Origin: Glandiceps talaboti
Lineage: Eukaryota; Hemichordata; Enteropneusta; Spengelidae
Assembly (NCBI RefSeq): GCF_964340395.1
Contig: NC_135565.1
Span: forward strand, 5,475,142-5,539,141
Length of the DNA: 64,000 nt
Reading direction: 5' to 3'
The position numbers were made by a program, and so were the translations under genes. Position 1 is the stretch's first letter; every line of letters starts with the position of its first letter. Positions 1 through 13,639 of the stretch are shown here, one piece after another. Below the pieces are notes generated by a model that saw nothing but the letters and a program-made list of their open reading frames with translations, made no database searches and was not told the origin of the DNA.

Positions 1-639
1 ACAACACATGATACGGTATTTCTTAACTTATTCAGTTTTATCCCCCCTCAAAAGTCTTAACTAGAAAACATACATTGAAAATATGCTCCTATTAATATTC
101 AATTACAAGTTCTGTGTATTTTGAGTAAGATGCACATACCAACACAATACCTTTGTAACACTTGTTACTACTGTTTTTTGGTCATTTGTCTTGTTACCAT
201 GGCAACACACTTTTCGCCATTCTCGAAAAATATGTCTTACACATCTACACCCTTATGATTGTATCAAGAAAAACATTTTCAAAAATATGTTCAGTTGCAG
301 CTTGTGTAGCTTTAAGATGATTGCCAGCAGGTTTGGTTTATGTTGTACATTTCTATTCCCACTCCCTAAAGCCTGACTTGTATAAACATGGAGTATTTGG
401 GTTGGCAACATATGGCCTGTTTTTGTAGCTAGTACTGTTGTTGAAAACTTAGTCCACATTAATTCAAATGGCCAAAAATGATGGACTTTATGCATAATGC
501 CAAGTGTATTGACAACCTGAATAGTTGATACGTAGGTCAATAGCGCTGGGAAAATCACCAAATTTTACAGCGATAGCTGTCTTCACTCTCATACATATAA
601 TGAAAATTGACTAATTTTTGATGAACTAAATATAAACAT

Positions 640-1555
640 GTTTATTTCAGATTAAGACCACAGGCCAAAATACTACATAACACCAGTCTGGTGATATTAA
701 CACCACAGGCCAAAATACTACATAACACCAGTCTGGTGATATTAACACCACAGGCCAAAATACTACATAACACCAGTCTGATGATATTAACACCACAGGC
801 CAAAATACTACATAACACCAGTCTGATGATATTAAGACCACAGGCCAAAATACTACATAAAACTGATGATATTAAGACCACAGGCCAAAATACTACATAA
901 CACTGATGATATTAAGACCACAGGCCAAAATACTACATAACACCAGTCTGATGATATTAAGACCACTGGCCAAAATACTACATAAAACTGATGATATTAA
1001 GACCACAGGCCAAAATACTACATAACACCAGTCTGATGATATTAAGACCACAGGCCAAAATACTACATAAAACTGATGATATTAAGACCACTGGCCAAAA
1101 TACTACATAACACTGATGATATTAAGACCACAGGCCAAAATACTACATAACACCAGTCTGATGATATTAAGACCACAGGCCAAAATACTACATAAAACTG
1201 ATGATATTAAGACCACTGGCCAAAATACTACATAACACTGATGATATTAAGACCACAGGCCAAAATACTACATAACACCAGTCTGATGATATTAAGACCA
1301 CAGGCCAAAATACTACATAACACTGATGATATTAAGACCACAGGCCAAAATACTACATAACACCAGTCTGATGATATTAACACCACAGGCCAAAATACTA
1401 CATAACACCAGTCTGATGATATTAACACCACAGGCCAAAATACTACATAACACTGATGATATTAAGACCACAGGCCAAAATACTACATAACACCAGTCTG
1501 ATGATATTAACACCACAGGCCAAAATACTACATAAAACTGATGATATTAAAATAG
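640..1555. repeat. 40/45-bp minisatellite
   Basis: About twenty head-to-tail copies of a unit containing ATTAAGACCACAGG and CAAAATACTACATAA. There are two length classes: 45 bp, with a CACCAGTCTGATGAT tail, and 40 bp, with AACTGATGAT or CACTGATGAT. Long and short units alternate irregularly. Reading frames across it are an artefact of the 45-bp (15-codon) period. No gene is seen in 1-640 or in 1560-1830. Confidence 0.93.
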
Positions 1556-1879
1556 ATTTACCAGATGGTAAAGACTACTGATGTAAAAAATATAATTGCT
1601 AGAAAAAATGAATAAAAGTAGTTCAAACGCATGCATCTGCTAGATGAAACTAATAACTCAGTACAACAGTACAGGAAGTTTCAAGGTACTTCTCTAAATG
1701 TGGTCATATTAATCATATTTCCTTTGATTATTATTTATTGCTATAATATGCAATATCATTTTACCCTTAAAGTCAACCTACATACTATCTAAACAAATTA
1801 TAGTTTAAAGTGAAACTTGTCCATGTCTGATAATAACACTGATAGTGACACAGTTCCCGCTGCTATGGACTCACTGACC

Positions 1880-2560
1880 AAGTACTTTTGGAGATGTAAA
1901 GTTTTTGACCAAAAATGAACATTTTTACACTTAATCTGTATATCCCCCATGGTATCATTGTATGATTAATATTTCTTTGTCCATACATCCCTAGATGCAT
2001 TCCCATCAAATTTCATCCAAATTTGATCATTGGTTTTGGAATTATAGATTTTTTACCGAAAAGACACGTTTTTAGCCCTAATTTGGATATCACTGATGGG
2101 ACATCATACCATGAACAACTCTTGATATAAACACCATGAACAATGTTCCACCCAAATTTCACACTAATCTAATGAGTAGTTTTGTATTATACATTTTTGA
2201 CCAAAAAGACATATTTTTAACCCTACTTTGCATATTTTTGGGATAATCATCATGTCATAAACAAATATTAATTAAGTCACCCATAAGAATGTTCCCACCA
2301 AATATCTTGCCAATCGACCATGTAATTTTGGAGATAGGTGTTTTTTAAACCAAAAAACACATTTTTTGACTCAAACTCAAAATCCGTATCTCTGATGCGA
2401 TAATTTTTCAAAAAAAAGTGACATGCATATGTATCTCATAGCAGGTTGCCATTATGCCAAGTTTGAAAAATAAAATGGACCAGGCATGTCCAAGAAACAG
2501 CTCCAGATGGACGGACTCGTGCACGGACGGACGGACGGATGCACAGATCGAACCCAATCT
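1880..2560 (+). mobile_element. Internal fragment of dispersed family A
   Basis: Diverged copy of the block that recurs at about 4190-4620, 6650-6745 and 9440-9660. Shared phrases are GACCAAAAATGAACATTTTTACAC, TACATCCCTAGATGCATTCCCATCAAATTTCA and CATCATGTCATGAACAAAT (each seen with small changes). No terminal repeat is visible on this copy, so it is an internal or truncated piece. 2560-3040 holds no recognised feature. Confidence 0.55.
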
Positions 2561-3044
2561 ATAAGTCCTAATAACAACTGCATGACAATATGTGGACATA
2601 AATATAGTGAAAACCTTTGTACAGTTGGTTTTCTACTTACAAACAGGTACTTTTCCATGAGAATAGGCTTCACTTTGATTGACAACAAAGCAGCTTCTGT
2701 ATTGTACCCATATTGACAAAGCGATCATGCAATAAAAACAGTGTTCAATGAACAAATTTTCTGGGGTTTTTTAATGTGTTCTGAAAGTTGTAGTTTGAAA
2801 GCCTGTATAATTCAAACATGGCAGCAAGTGATAAGGGACCTCAGAACTAACTTTGAGAATTATAAATGGTGAATCTTGTTGATTAATGATTTAGGCATAA
2901 ACTTGAATCTCTATCTAATATTCAACAATAATGATGATACATGTAATAACTGCATGTACAGTATATAGGTTGTGTTGGTAATTCAAATACTGGATTTTCC
3001 AGCATTAATACAAGGTAGACCAAGAAACTATTATTACATACACG

Positions 3045-4631
3045 GTGTGTTGTTCAAGAGAAATCAACCACTAATGTCCAAATGCTGGCTCTGTACATGA
3101 AAAATACCGCCAATGGCGTTGTAGCACAACTGTACAGTTTTTAAAAATGTTTATCCATATGCTAGTCCATGCTAACAATAGGTGTTCATTTGCTGAATAA
3201 CTATCCAGTTGCCTATCCAACCATGTTGCTATCTTTACGATAAATGCTATCATTTGGCTGTTGCTATGGGTGTGGTCATGTTGTTAGATATATTTGCATA
3301 CATTTATGTATGTTTTTGTTCACTTATGTATGAATTCCTGATATTGTCTTTGCAATACACGTGATCATTTGGCTGTTGCTATGGTCGTGGTCTTGTTGCT
3401 AGGGTATTTGCATACATTTTTGAATGTTTATTCAATTGTCTATTAAACCCCATTGTTATCTTTGTGAAATACACCACTGTTTGGCTGTTGCTATGGGCGT
3501 GGTCATGGTTACTAGGGTATTTACATACATTTTTTGAATGTTTATTCATTTGTCTTTCTATTCCTGTTATTATCTTTGCAATACACGTGATTATTTGGCT
3601 GTTGCTATGGGTGTGGTCTTGTTGCTATGCAAATTTACATACATTTTTTGAATGTTTATTCAATTGTCTATTAAACCCTGTTGTTATCTTTGTGAAATAC
3701 ACCACCGTTTGGCTGTTGCTATGGGCGTGGTCATGGTTGCTAGGGTATTTGCATACATTTTTTGAATGTTTATTCATTTGTCTTTCTATTCCTGTTATTA
3801 TCTTTGCAATACACGTGATTATTTGGCTGTTGCTATGGGTGTGGTCTTGTTACTATGCAAATTTACATACATTTTTTGAATGTTTAGTCAATTGTCTATT
3901 AAACCCTGTTGTTATCTTTGTGAAATACACCACCGTTTGGCTGTTGCTATGGGCGTGGTCATGGTTGCTAGGGTATTTGCATACATTTTTTGAATGTTTA
4001 TTCACTTGCCTACCAGATGATGTTGTTATTTGACCAAAGTATACTACCATTTGGTTGTTGCTAAGGGTGTGGTCATGGTTGCTAGGGTCAATTTTGTCAA
4101 AAAAAATGAAGAAAATCTGCAGAATACCACTTTCGGAACCATCACACCAAGTTTCAGACTCATTGACCAAGTACTTTTTGAGATATAAGTTTTTGACCAA
4201 AAATGAACATTCTTACACCTAATTTGCATATCACTCATGGAATTATTGTATGCTTAATATATCTTCATCCATACATCCCTAGATGCATCCCCATCAAATT
4301 TCAGCCCAATCTGCTCAGTAGTTTTGGAATTATAGATTTTTAACCAAAAAGACACATTTTTAGCCCTAATTTGCATATCACTGATGGAATCATCATGTCA
4401 TGAACAAATCTTACTTGACTCTTCTTAAAGAATCTTCCCACCAAATTTTGCACCAATCTGCCCAGTAGTTTCTGAGTTTAAGTTTTTTGACCAAAAATCA
4501 AATTTTTTTACCCAAATCACACACCTGTGATGCGATCATTTTGATTTGAACAATTTCCCAACTAGACACCCAAGGTAATGGACCCACCAAATATCATGGC
4601 AATCGGTTCAGCAGTTTTTGACTTTAAGTTG

Positions 4632-4681
<50 letters not shown>

Positions 4682-4751
4682 GACAGACAGACAGACAGAC
4701 GCCGGGCGATCCCTATAGCACTACTGAACCTCATTTCAGTTGTGCTAAAAA
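3045..4751 (+). mobile_element. Family A element, longest copy
   Basis: The left end reads ACCGCCAATGGCGTTGTAGCACAACTG (near 3108-3131, two short segments) and the right end CAGTTGTGCTAAAAA (near 4737), so TAGCACAACTG forms a short terminal inverted repeat. The body contains internally duplicated segments (3360-4033) with GGCTGTTGCTATGGGCGTGG. It ends in a CA tract (about 4634-4677), a GACA tract and the conserved tail CGATCCCTATAGCACTACTG. The 189-codon open frame at 3464-4033 is only the in-phase internal repeat. No transposase is present, so this is a non-autonomous element of unknown class. Confidence 0.65.
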
Positions 4752-5054
4752 AATCATAACCAAATGACCATTTGGTGGCCATATTAGATCATATTGTGCA
4801 CCAATTTGCCATGACTTTGACTTTGTTGGTGGGAGGCCCTAAAAAGTTGATTGACGACGGACATACAGACAAAGGATGAAGGTCTGAAATCAACCTAAAA
4901 AGAAATGATGTGCAATCATTTTGTACCAACTGATAACTAGATGGTAACTTGTGAAAATTTGTCTTTTGTTCAAGTTACAACAAAACTATCACCCACAGGA
5001 CCTGTCTGCCATTTGATATCTTGATAGATTCAGTAGTAATGTGAAATATCAATG

Positions 5055-7835
5055 TCACATTCTTCCAAAAAAGGTATTGGCAAATGCTAAATCATACATG
5101 TTAAAAAGAGCATCATTATCTAGGATTGGACAGCTGACAGTGGGTACTGGCAGATTAAGACTATTAACGCATGTATTTGCAGTTGGCAGAAATGATGAAT
5201 CAGATGTAACTTCAACAAACTGTATTGATGGGTGAAGTACAAATCCCAATATAGGCTCTTTGTCAGCACCTGTGACGAACTGCAAGATACTTGATAAGGA
5301 TATTCCTTGTCTTCTACCACCTGAAATGAAATGAGAACAGAACAAATTAATGCTGATGAACAGCTAGTACTTACATATACAACACCTTATGCTAAATTGA
5401 ATATAAGCACAATGACTTTTACTTTTAGGTTCATTTTTGGATGTGACCTCATCACACCACCCAGTTCCCCACAAGTTTAGACACCAGGGAAATTAATTTG
5501 GATATGTCAGTCAGAAAGTTTCATCTATGCACAGGGGTATCCTCTAGACTCTGACAGCATGAACTGGCAACAATTCATTAGTAATTCTGCAAATCTGACA
5601 GTCCTTTATGAAAAGCCTATTGTTACCTCCATACAAAAAACTGTTACCTGTGAGCTGTTCATGAGTTCAACAGTTGCTGAACCCTCAGCAATGATTCACA
5701 GAAATAAATACAAACAAGTCATTGTTGATGACGGTGGTGACTATGGGTCGGCACTTAATTTGTTTTGAACAGGAAATCTTGATCTTGAAGCTATAGTTTG
5801 AACAAAGTGCAATGGGGCAATAATTGCACTGCTTTTCCCAGTGAAGTGATAAGGTGACTGTGTAGAAATTTTGGGTTACACTGAGATGTTCTTGTGAAGA
5901 GCACATAATTGCTCTGTCATATGTAAGAATGTATGCCACCATGTGTTGTTCATGAGAAATTGGTCCACTACTGTCCAAATGCTGGCTCTGTACATGAACA
6001 AATTGTAACAAATTGCATATCGTCAAATAATTTGATATGCATATGTATGTCAGTGTGTTGTTCTTTTACAAAGATTGAGAGAAATCTGTCCACTAATGCC
6101 CAAATGCTGGCTCTGTACATGAAAAGTACCGCCAATGGAATTGTAGCACAACTGTAGTATTTTTTGTAAACATCTATTCACATGTGAGCTACTAATTCAT
6201 TTGCTGAATGACTATCAAGTTGCTTATCCAACATAGTTATATTCTTTGCTCTGTTTACTCATTTGCCTACAAGATGATATTATTTGCCCAAAATTTACTC
6301 CCATTTTGTTGTTGCTGAGGGCGTAGTCATGGTTGCTATGCAAGCTGCATACACTTTTTTAAATGTTCGTTTACTTGTCAAAGGATCCCTGTTATCGATG
6401 TGAAATACAGCACCGTTCGGCTGTTGCTATGGGTGTGGCCATGGTTGCTAGGATATTTGCATATATTTTTTGAATGTTTACTCAATTGCCCATCAGTTGA
6501 TGTTGTTATTTGACCAAAATATACTGAAATTAGGTTGTTGCTAACAGCGTGGTCATGGTTGTTAGGGCCAATTTTGTCAAACTTTTTAGTAAAACTCTGT
6601 AAAATAAAACTTTGAGCGACATCTCATCAAGTTTCAGATTCATTGACCAAGTACTTTTTGATATATAAGTTTTTGACCAAAAATGAACATTTTAACACCT
6701 AATTTGCATTTCATTTATGGAATCATTGTATGTTTAACATTCTATTCCTGGAGGGTAATTTGTTAGAAGTACTGTATTTAATTTGAATGGTAATGTGAGG
6801 GCTCACTTAAAAGTTAGACTAGACAGCAAAGTCAACACTGCATTTTCCATATTTCCAAAACTTGACTTCCATACGAGTGACCAAGGCAACTTCATTCACA
6901 CACCAAACATCAAGTACTAACATTTTAAAACATTTATATCATTGATTTCACAGGATCTATAGTCTACTTTTGTAACTTATATCAACCCATCTATATGAAC
7001 GATGCTGCCAGATAGCAGGGCTGGTTGATGCTTCATTTTAGAGCAGGTGTTTAAAGATGAGGTCTCCTCCTGTCTTTATGAAGAGTCTTGTCTTTTTTCT
7101 ACAGTTTCTCAGAAATACTGCAAACTTTTAAGTTTCAATATACATTTTGCATTTCATTAAATTGATATCAAGATTAAACATTGACTAACTAGATTTTCAG
7201 TTAACTTTGTTTTCAATTTTTTTCACCAAAATCATGTCTTATTTGCCTCAAATTGAAGACAAAACACCAAAGCATACTGCTGATAAAATAACTACAATAT
7301 TTTGTCTGTAAGAACGAACACACCAAAGTTGGGAATAGTTCCAAAGACATTTTCGTTTCAAGTCCTCATTTATGAAAAAGCCATCATGTTGCAGCTATGT
7401 GCCACAGGGGTATCTGCATGACAAAATATGAATATGATGCTGCTGCATATTGATCGTTGAAAAAGTGGCACTCGATCCGTTGTTTCATTGTATGTTATAA
7501 CTGTGCCTCGGGCAATAAATTTCTACAAGGTAAGCCTACTTACTTCCAACTTCCCGCAAATAATGTATAAATGCAGTATAGATAGCATTTTCAAACATCC
7601 TTTGGTTGGAACCAACTGCACTAAATGTGGGTTGTAGATGGGCTAGTACTTTCTTGACGGTTAAGGCGCTTGAAGGGTTCGGTTGAAATATGTACACAAA
7701 CGTTGGTATTTCAATGCAGAGCTGTAAAGTAATAAATATGATATGCATTTACAGTGTACTAGTACCTATTATAAGATATCCAAATCATGAGGACACTGCG
7801 ACATTGGAGAGAGAGAGAGGTGGGGAAGAGAGAGG

Positions 7836-7885
<50 letters not shown>

Positions 7886-8091
7886 AAGCATAACAATTAC
7901 TTGGTATATCCCCAATGCATCAAGGCCTCTACGCAGATTAACAATACATGGGATCAGATCCACTGATCAACTCTTCCACAATAGTGCTTGGCATAAACTG
8001 TGGCAGTTTTCCATTCTGTAGAATGCTGAGAGCTGGAAAAATTAAGAGAAAAAAATACTTAGCATACAAAAGGCAACACAGAACAGCTTCA

Positions 8092-8123
<32 letters not shown>

Positions 8124-11100
8124 TTTGTGATGCCTATAGCACTACTAAACTTTATCCGTTCAGTTATGCTAAAAATTAACATAATCCCTTTTTCGAATTT
8201 TTCACTTGGAATAACTACAAATATGACTCCTATTTGCTATTTATTATGAGAGTTTGAAAATGAAGCGATGTGCATATCAGTGCACAATATAGCATGTGAC
8301 ACTGTACTAGTTTTTGTTGTCAATGCATGTTGGAGATACAGGTGGAGGGAAGGATGGATGTGCAAATACACACAATGACTGGACAAACATAGCAGCCACC
8401 TCAGGCTATGTCTCTTTGAAAAAAAACACGGTTAAATATTAACCAAAAGTTCATTACCATCATAACTGGTAAGGAACTGGTAGAGTAAGGAAAACTCAGT
8501 CTCATATATATATATCACCTGACCAATGCTTAATTAAACTGTTCAGTTTATTATTCATTGGTAAGGTTGAAAGCTTTCCCATACCCTATATTAGAAACTG
8601 CTGTTGTTATGATCATAGTTGTTCCCAATGATGACTTTAAAAGACACATACCCATGATTTTTCCAACGTTGTAGTAGTCATCAGCCAAATGCATTTTGAG
8701 CCCTTCATCGAAATACTTAACATCGATAGCTTGTAAAATCAGTACAAAGAACTCCTTCCTTGGGCCTCCATAGTCTTTCGCAAGCTGTAAGTGATAAAAC
8801 ACAATTTTTTAAAAAGCATTTCTAAATATTTACCCCAATTCAAAAAATAGCGCCAATGGTATTGTAGCACAACTTTATTGTTTTTTAAAAACATCTATTC
8901 ATGTAGGTCATGTTAGCTGCTATACATATTTATTTGCTGAATGACTATTGAGTTACCTATCCAACATAGTTTGACTTTTATTATGGGTATGGTTATGTTT
9001 CTATACATTAGCATAAATTATTTGAATGTTTATTAATTTGTCTATGATTTCATGTTTGCAATATATGTGATCACTTGGCTGTTACTATAGGTGTGGTCAG
9101 GTCTGGTTGCTAGGTATATTTTCATCAATATTTTAAGTGTTTATTCAATTCATTGGTGTAAGAATTTGAGATATCTTTATGAAATACAAAACCATTTACC
9201 TGTTGCTATGGATGATGTCATGTTTGATAGGGATATCTGCATACATTTTGAATGTTTACTCAAATTCCTACAAGACGACATTGTTATTTGCCCAAAATGT
9301 ACTCCCACTTTGTTGTTGCTAGTTGCTATGGGCATGGTCATGGTTGCTAGGGCCAAGTTTTTGTAAAAAATCTGCAGCATAAAACTTTCAGAGACATCTC
9401 ACCAAGTTTAATTCACTCATTTACAAAGTACTTTTTGATATACAATTGTATAAGTTTTTGACATAAAATGTACATTTTTACACCTAATTTGTACATCAGT
9501 CAGGGAATCATTGTATGCTATCTATTACATCCCTAGATGCATTCCCATTAAATTTCAGCCCTATCTGCTGAGTGGTTTTAGTAATAGTATTTGAGATTTA
9601 TATTTTACCAAAGACTCAGTTTTAGGCATAATTTGCATATTATTGGAGAAATCGTCATGTCATGAACAAATCGTAATTCTCACTACCTGCAATACAATTC
9701 TACACATCACTGTGGAGTCAAATGGAATGAAGTCGTGCGACAACGCGTTCTAATGTCGACAACTACACTTCCGGTCGGCTATGCTAATTCACAGGAATGT
9801 TTCTTTCCCATTTTCAGTTGTAGACATCTCTTGTAATTTTGCTCTGGAAAGATACTGTACATATTTAAATTTCCCACCTCCATAATTATATGAGCTTAAA
9901 ACTTGCGTTTATCTTATTTGATACAAATTAAACTGTTTGGAAGAAACATTCACGTGTATTGACATAGGCGACCAGAAGTGAAGATGTCGACAAATGCAAG
10001 CGCAGTCGCGAGACTGCGTTCCATTTGACTCCTTAGCGATGGATAGAATTGTATTGCAGATAGCGAGAATAAGTTCACTCCTAAGTATGTTCCCACCAAA
10101 CTTCATGCCAATCCATCAAGTATTTTGGAGTTTAAGTTGTTGTTTTTTCCAAAAAAAACCCACATTGTTGTCCTATAACCCACATCCCTCACATGATCAT
10201 TTCCATTTGAACAATTTCTCAACTAGACATAACACAACTACCACATAACATAACCACCAAATATGAAAGGAATCGGTCAAGCGGTCTTCCACTTTAAGTT
10301 GTTTACACACACACACACACACACACACTGGACGATCCCTAAAGTACTTTAGCACAGTTGTGCTAAAAAACTAAGTTTTCTTATATGTTCCATTCCCTGC
10401 CAAGGCAGAATGAAGACAACATTTGTGTCTATGTAATGTAAGTACAAAGCATGGAATATGGAGATGGACACTTACATTGTATATGTAGTACTACTTTTGA
10501 TTGTTGTAATTGTGACCACAAGACAGACATTTTTCTTTCATATGTACATACATCACAGTGAATAATACTGATCAGACTATATCTACTATGTTTGAAAAGT
10601 ACATTAAGTTATTTAAAAATACAAAGTACATGTATGTTGAGGAAACAAAACAAATAAAGGGGTGTATTGACATACAAAACCATACACAGAATACTAGTTT
10701 ACAAAATCTCAAAACTGCAAGTAATAATAACTGCTACTATTAGACTGAAGCTCACCTCATCATAAAACTGTACTTCCAGTGTCTTTCGCAAGTCTGCCAA
10801 AACATCTATTTCCTGGAATGCTGTTTCAATAATCTCATTTCTATCTCTGTTGACCATTATAAAGTTGGTTTCTCCACTAGCTGTTTCACTATGATCTTCG
10901 ATCTCAAGGGCTCTACCTGTTACCATCACGCCCTGAAAATATCTCAGGACTTCTACTGGATTATCTGTCATGTTGTGACTCTGACAATATTCTATGGTCT
11001 CTTTAACAACTTCATTAACTGTTTTATCCTCACTTGTCTCTTCAGATATAGAATTCATCTGTGAAGTGGATATACAAGGAAAAATATAAATATGTTACAG

Positions 11101-12125
11101 TACTAAACTTGCAAATAACATACCAATCGGAATTCAGTGAGATTCATAATTTACCATGTGCAATTAAACATTTACAGTCGAAAATTAAAATGTTTCGGGT
11201 ACAGGTAGAGTTGACAGTTGGCTAAAGGATTGTATTTTATTTACTTTGTTTTTTTTGTATGCTTTACCATGCTTGCTAAAACATGATGTTATGAAATAAA
11301 TATTGCATTGAATTAAAAACAAGTAGGATCATATCTTTTCTCCCTTCATTTCACAAAGAGAGAAATTCAAATTCAAAAAAGAACTACTCACGTTACTACT
11401 GTCTTCTATTAATGGAAATGGAAGATCATTAGCAGGAACAGTCGACGGACTTTCAACAGATTCATCAATACTACTTGAAACCCTTCTGGTTGGTGGGGGT
11501 AAGGGGATTCAGACTCAGACTCGCTAAATGGTACACAGGTCCACATGTGATGTCTGAGTTCTCGGACATCGAACTCATTGTGGCACCCGTGACATTTGTC
11601 CTTTATCACCACAGGTGGATCAGTCGGTTCAATCGGCTCTGTAGACAGATCTTTCTGGATTGGCCTCAGGTATATCTTTGACTGGGGCCCCATTGATGCC
11701 TTCAATTCCGCTACATTCCATTGACAGTCTATGATCTTCAATTCCTTGCTACCCCCTCCTACCACTTGCAACATTTCAAATCCGCCGCAATTGTGTAGTT
11801 GAGGAAATCCAACATCATCTGAAGTCAAACGTTCAATGGTCTCTTGAGCATCCATGTCAGCAGTAAATGGGATCTTTTTGTATCCCAGTCCCGCCTTAAC
11901 TAAAGTTTGTTTTTCAGTACCGGACGGTACCTTAACAGCACATCTTTCAGCCAGGCATACAAAGTGTCCTGTCCATGTACGTTTTCTTGGGCGTTTCTGG
12001 CCACAGTTCCGCCTAATACCTCTGGATGGTCCTGCGCGTGGATTAAATAACATGTCTCTTTCAGACTGGACATCTCTGGCGTAGTTATGCATGTTATGGT
12101 CAGATCTCGGTCTGACAGATTCCAT
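5055..12125 (-). CDS. HECT-domain E3 ubiquitin ligase, six exons
   Basis: Predicted ubiquitin-protein ligase of the G2E3-like HECT group expanded in invertebrates and fish. Exons read from the minus strand are 12125-11392, 11058-10756, 8784-8652, 8032-7901, 7721-7544 and 5320-5055. All junctions are GT-AG and phases agree. Exon 1 has a basic start, a conserved block (WTGHFVCLAERCAVKVP, GLGYKKI, IYLRPIQKDL) and a CxxC-HH-C zinc-binding motif. Exon 2 contains DLRKTLEVQFYDE. Exon 3 starts the HECT N-lobe (GGPRKEFF). Exon 6 is the C-lobe, with ILQFVTGADKEP and LPTANTCVNSLNLP, whose Cys is the expected thioester cysteine. Two one-base shifts interrupt the frame: in exon 1 near 11495-11506 (C/G runs), where the last part of the exon is in phase with exon 2 but not with the first part, and in exon 4 at 7950-7952 (GGG; GG restores CIVNLRRGLD). 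There is no nonsense substitution, so the true gene may be intact. The introns contain family A copies, a GA tract and a MITE. Confidence 0.85.
5925..6745 (+). mobile_element. Family A fragment in HECT intron 5
   Basis: The conserved upstream phrase CCAAATGCTGGCTCTGTACATG occurs twice (about 5977 and 6101). The left-end motif GTACCGCCAATGG...TGTAGCACAACTGTAG follows at about 6126-6157, then the GGTGTGGCCATGG-type body. The copy fades out after the GACCAAAAATGAACATTTTAACAC block, and no right terminus is seen. It lies wholly within the last HECT intron. Confidence 0.55.
7807..7884. repeat. GA microsatellite
   Basis: Almost pure (GA)n with a few interruptions, in intron 4 of the HECT gene, directly after the donor of exon 4. 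The Ser/Leu and Arg/Glu frames across it are not coding. Confidence 0.9.
8095..8172 (+). mobile_element. Family A right-end fragment
   Basis: A (CA)n tract followed by GATGCCTATAGCACTACT and CAGTTATGCTAAAAA, matching the right end of the copies at 4.75 and 10.37 kb. It is only the tail, in HECT intron 3. Confidence 0.5.
8845..10376 (+). mobile_element. Family A copy in HECT intron 2
   Basis: The left end TAGCGCCAATGGTATTGTAGCACAAC is at about 8849-8873 and the right end is CAGTTGTGCTAAAAA at about 10360-10374. The body matches the 3.1-4.75 kb copy block for block, including the GACCAAAA-type segment and the terminal CA tract with CGATCCCTA. It is interrupted at 9677-10069 by a MITE. It lies within the second intron of the minus-strand HECT gene. 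Confidence 0.65.
9677..10069. mobile_element. 393-bp MITE with TAA target duplication
   Basis: The left end TTCTCACTACCTGCAATAC is mirrored by GTATTGCAGATAGCGAGAA at the right end. Pairing continues inward (GGAGTCAAATGGAA against TTCCATTTGACTCC, then GTCGACA on both sides), giving imperfect arms of about 115 bp. The flanks are TAA on both sides (9674-9676 and 10070-10072). In the uninterrupted family A copy the corresponding site reads ...GAACAAATCTTAC..., which supports a true insertion. A TWA duplication is typical of PIF/Harbinger-mobilised MITEs. Confidence 0.75.
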
Positions 12126-12269
12126 GACAGACGACGGGCTCGCAAAACGATAACATACACAACAGCAACTCGAGTCGGCGCGTGCGTGTTTGAATCTGAG
12201 AAAGTGTGCCCTCTAGCGGGGGATCTTAACGAAACCCCTTAATAAACTACTGTATGCGCATAACGACGT

Positions 12270-13600
12270 AGTGTTACCGCATATAATAATACAGTATGCT
12301 CATAATAACTTAATATTTGCACATAATAAAATATTTAATGCACATAATAACATAGTGTTAGCGCATATAATAATATTAACTGTACATATAATAATACAGT
12401 ATGCACATAATAACTTAATATTTGCACATAATAAACTGTTTAATGCACATAATAACATAGTGTTACCGCATATAATAATAGTAACTGTACATATAATAAT
12501 ACAGTATGCTCATAATAACTTAAGATTTGCACATAATAAAATGTTTAATGCACATAATAACACAGTGTTAGCGCATATAATAATAGTAACTGTACATATA
12601 ATAATACAGTATGCACATAATAACTTAATATTTGCACATAATAAAATATTTAATGCACATAATAACATAGTGTTAGCGCATATAATAATAGTAACTGTAC
12701 ATATAATAATACAGTATGCACATAATAATTCAATATTTGCACATAATAAAATATTTAATGCACATAATAACATAGTGTTTGCACATACAATAATAGTAAC
12801 TGTACATATAATAATACAGTATGCACATAATAACTTAATATTTGCACATAATAAAATACTTAATGCACATAATAACATAGTGTTAGCGCATATAATAATA
12901 GTAACTGTACATATAATAATACAGTATGCACATAATAACTTAAGATTTGCACATAATAAAATATTTAATGCACATAATAACATAGTGTTCGCACATATAA
13001 TAATAGTAACTGTACATATAATAATACAGTATGCACATAATAACTTAATATTTGCACATAATAAAATATTTAATGCACATAATAACATAGTGTTCGCACA
13101 TATAATAATAGTAACTGTACATATAATAATACAGTATGCACATAATAACTTAAGATTTGCACATAATAAACTATTTAATGCACATAATAACATAGTGTTC
13201 GCACATATAATAATAGTAACTGTACATATAATAATACAGTATGCACATAATAACTTAATATTTGCACATAATAAAATATTAAATGCACATAATAACATAG
13301 TGTTAGCACATACAATAATATTAACTGTACATAATAAACTATTAAATGCACATAATAACATAGTGTTTGCACATACAATAATAGTAACTGTACATAGAAT
13401 GATACAGTATGCACATAATAACTTAAGGTAAGTACATAATAAACTATTGAATGCACATAATAACATAGCATTTGCACATACAATAATAGTAACTGTACAT
13501 AGAATGATACAGTATGCACATAACAACTTAAGGTAAGTACATAATAAACTATTGAATGCACATAATAACATAGTATTTGCACATACAATAATAGTAATTG
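12270..13600. repeat. 105-bp satellite built of CACATAATAA subrepeats
   Basis: About twelve copies of a 105-bp unit marked by ACAGTATG (successive positions 12396, 12501, 12606). Each unit contains several CACATAATAA subrepeats. Later copies (from 13320) are shorter and diverged. Because 105 is divisible by 3 and the unit lacks stops in some frames, frames of 386 and 353 codons appear on opposite strands; both are repeat artefacts. 12130-12270 is the region upstream of the HECT gene. Confidence 0.92.
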
Positions 13601-13639
13601 CACACTTAAGTCAGTTGTGGCTTTCCATACAAACCACAC

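Noticed and set aside
640-1555. Regular repeats resembling a CRISPR array
   Set aside because: Units are contiguous with no unique spacers, in animal DNA; it is a minisatellite.
3464-4033. 189-codon hydrophobic frame that could suggest a membrane protein
   Set aside because: It is the in-phase internal duplication of a non-coding dispersed element.
12271-13571. Open frames of 386 and 353 codons on opposite strands
   Set aside because: They follow exactly from a 105-bp (35-codon) satellite that lacks stops in those frames; composition is purely repetitive.
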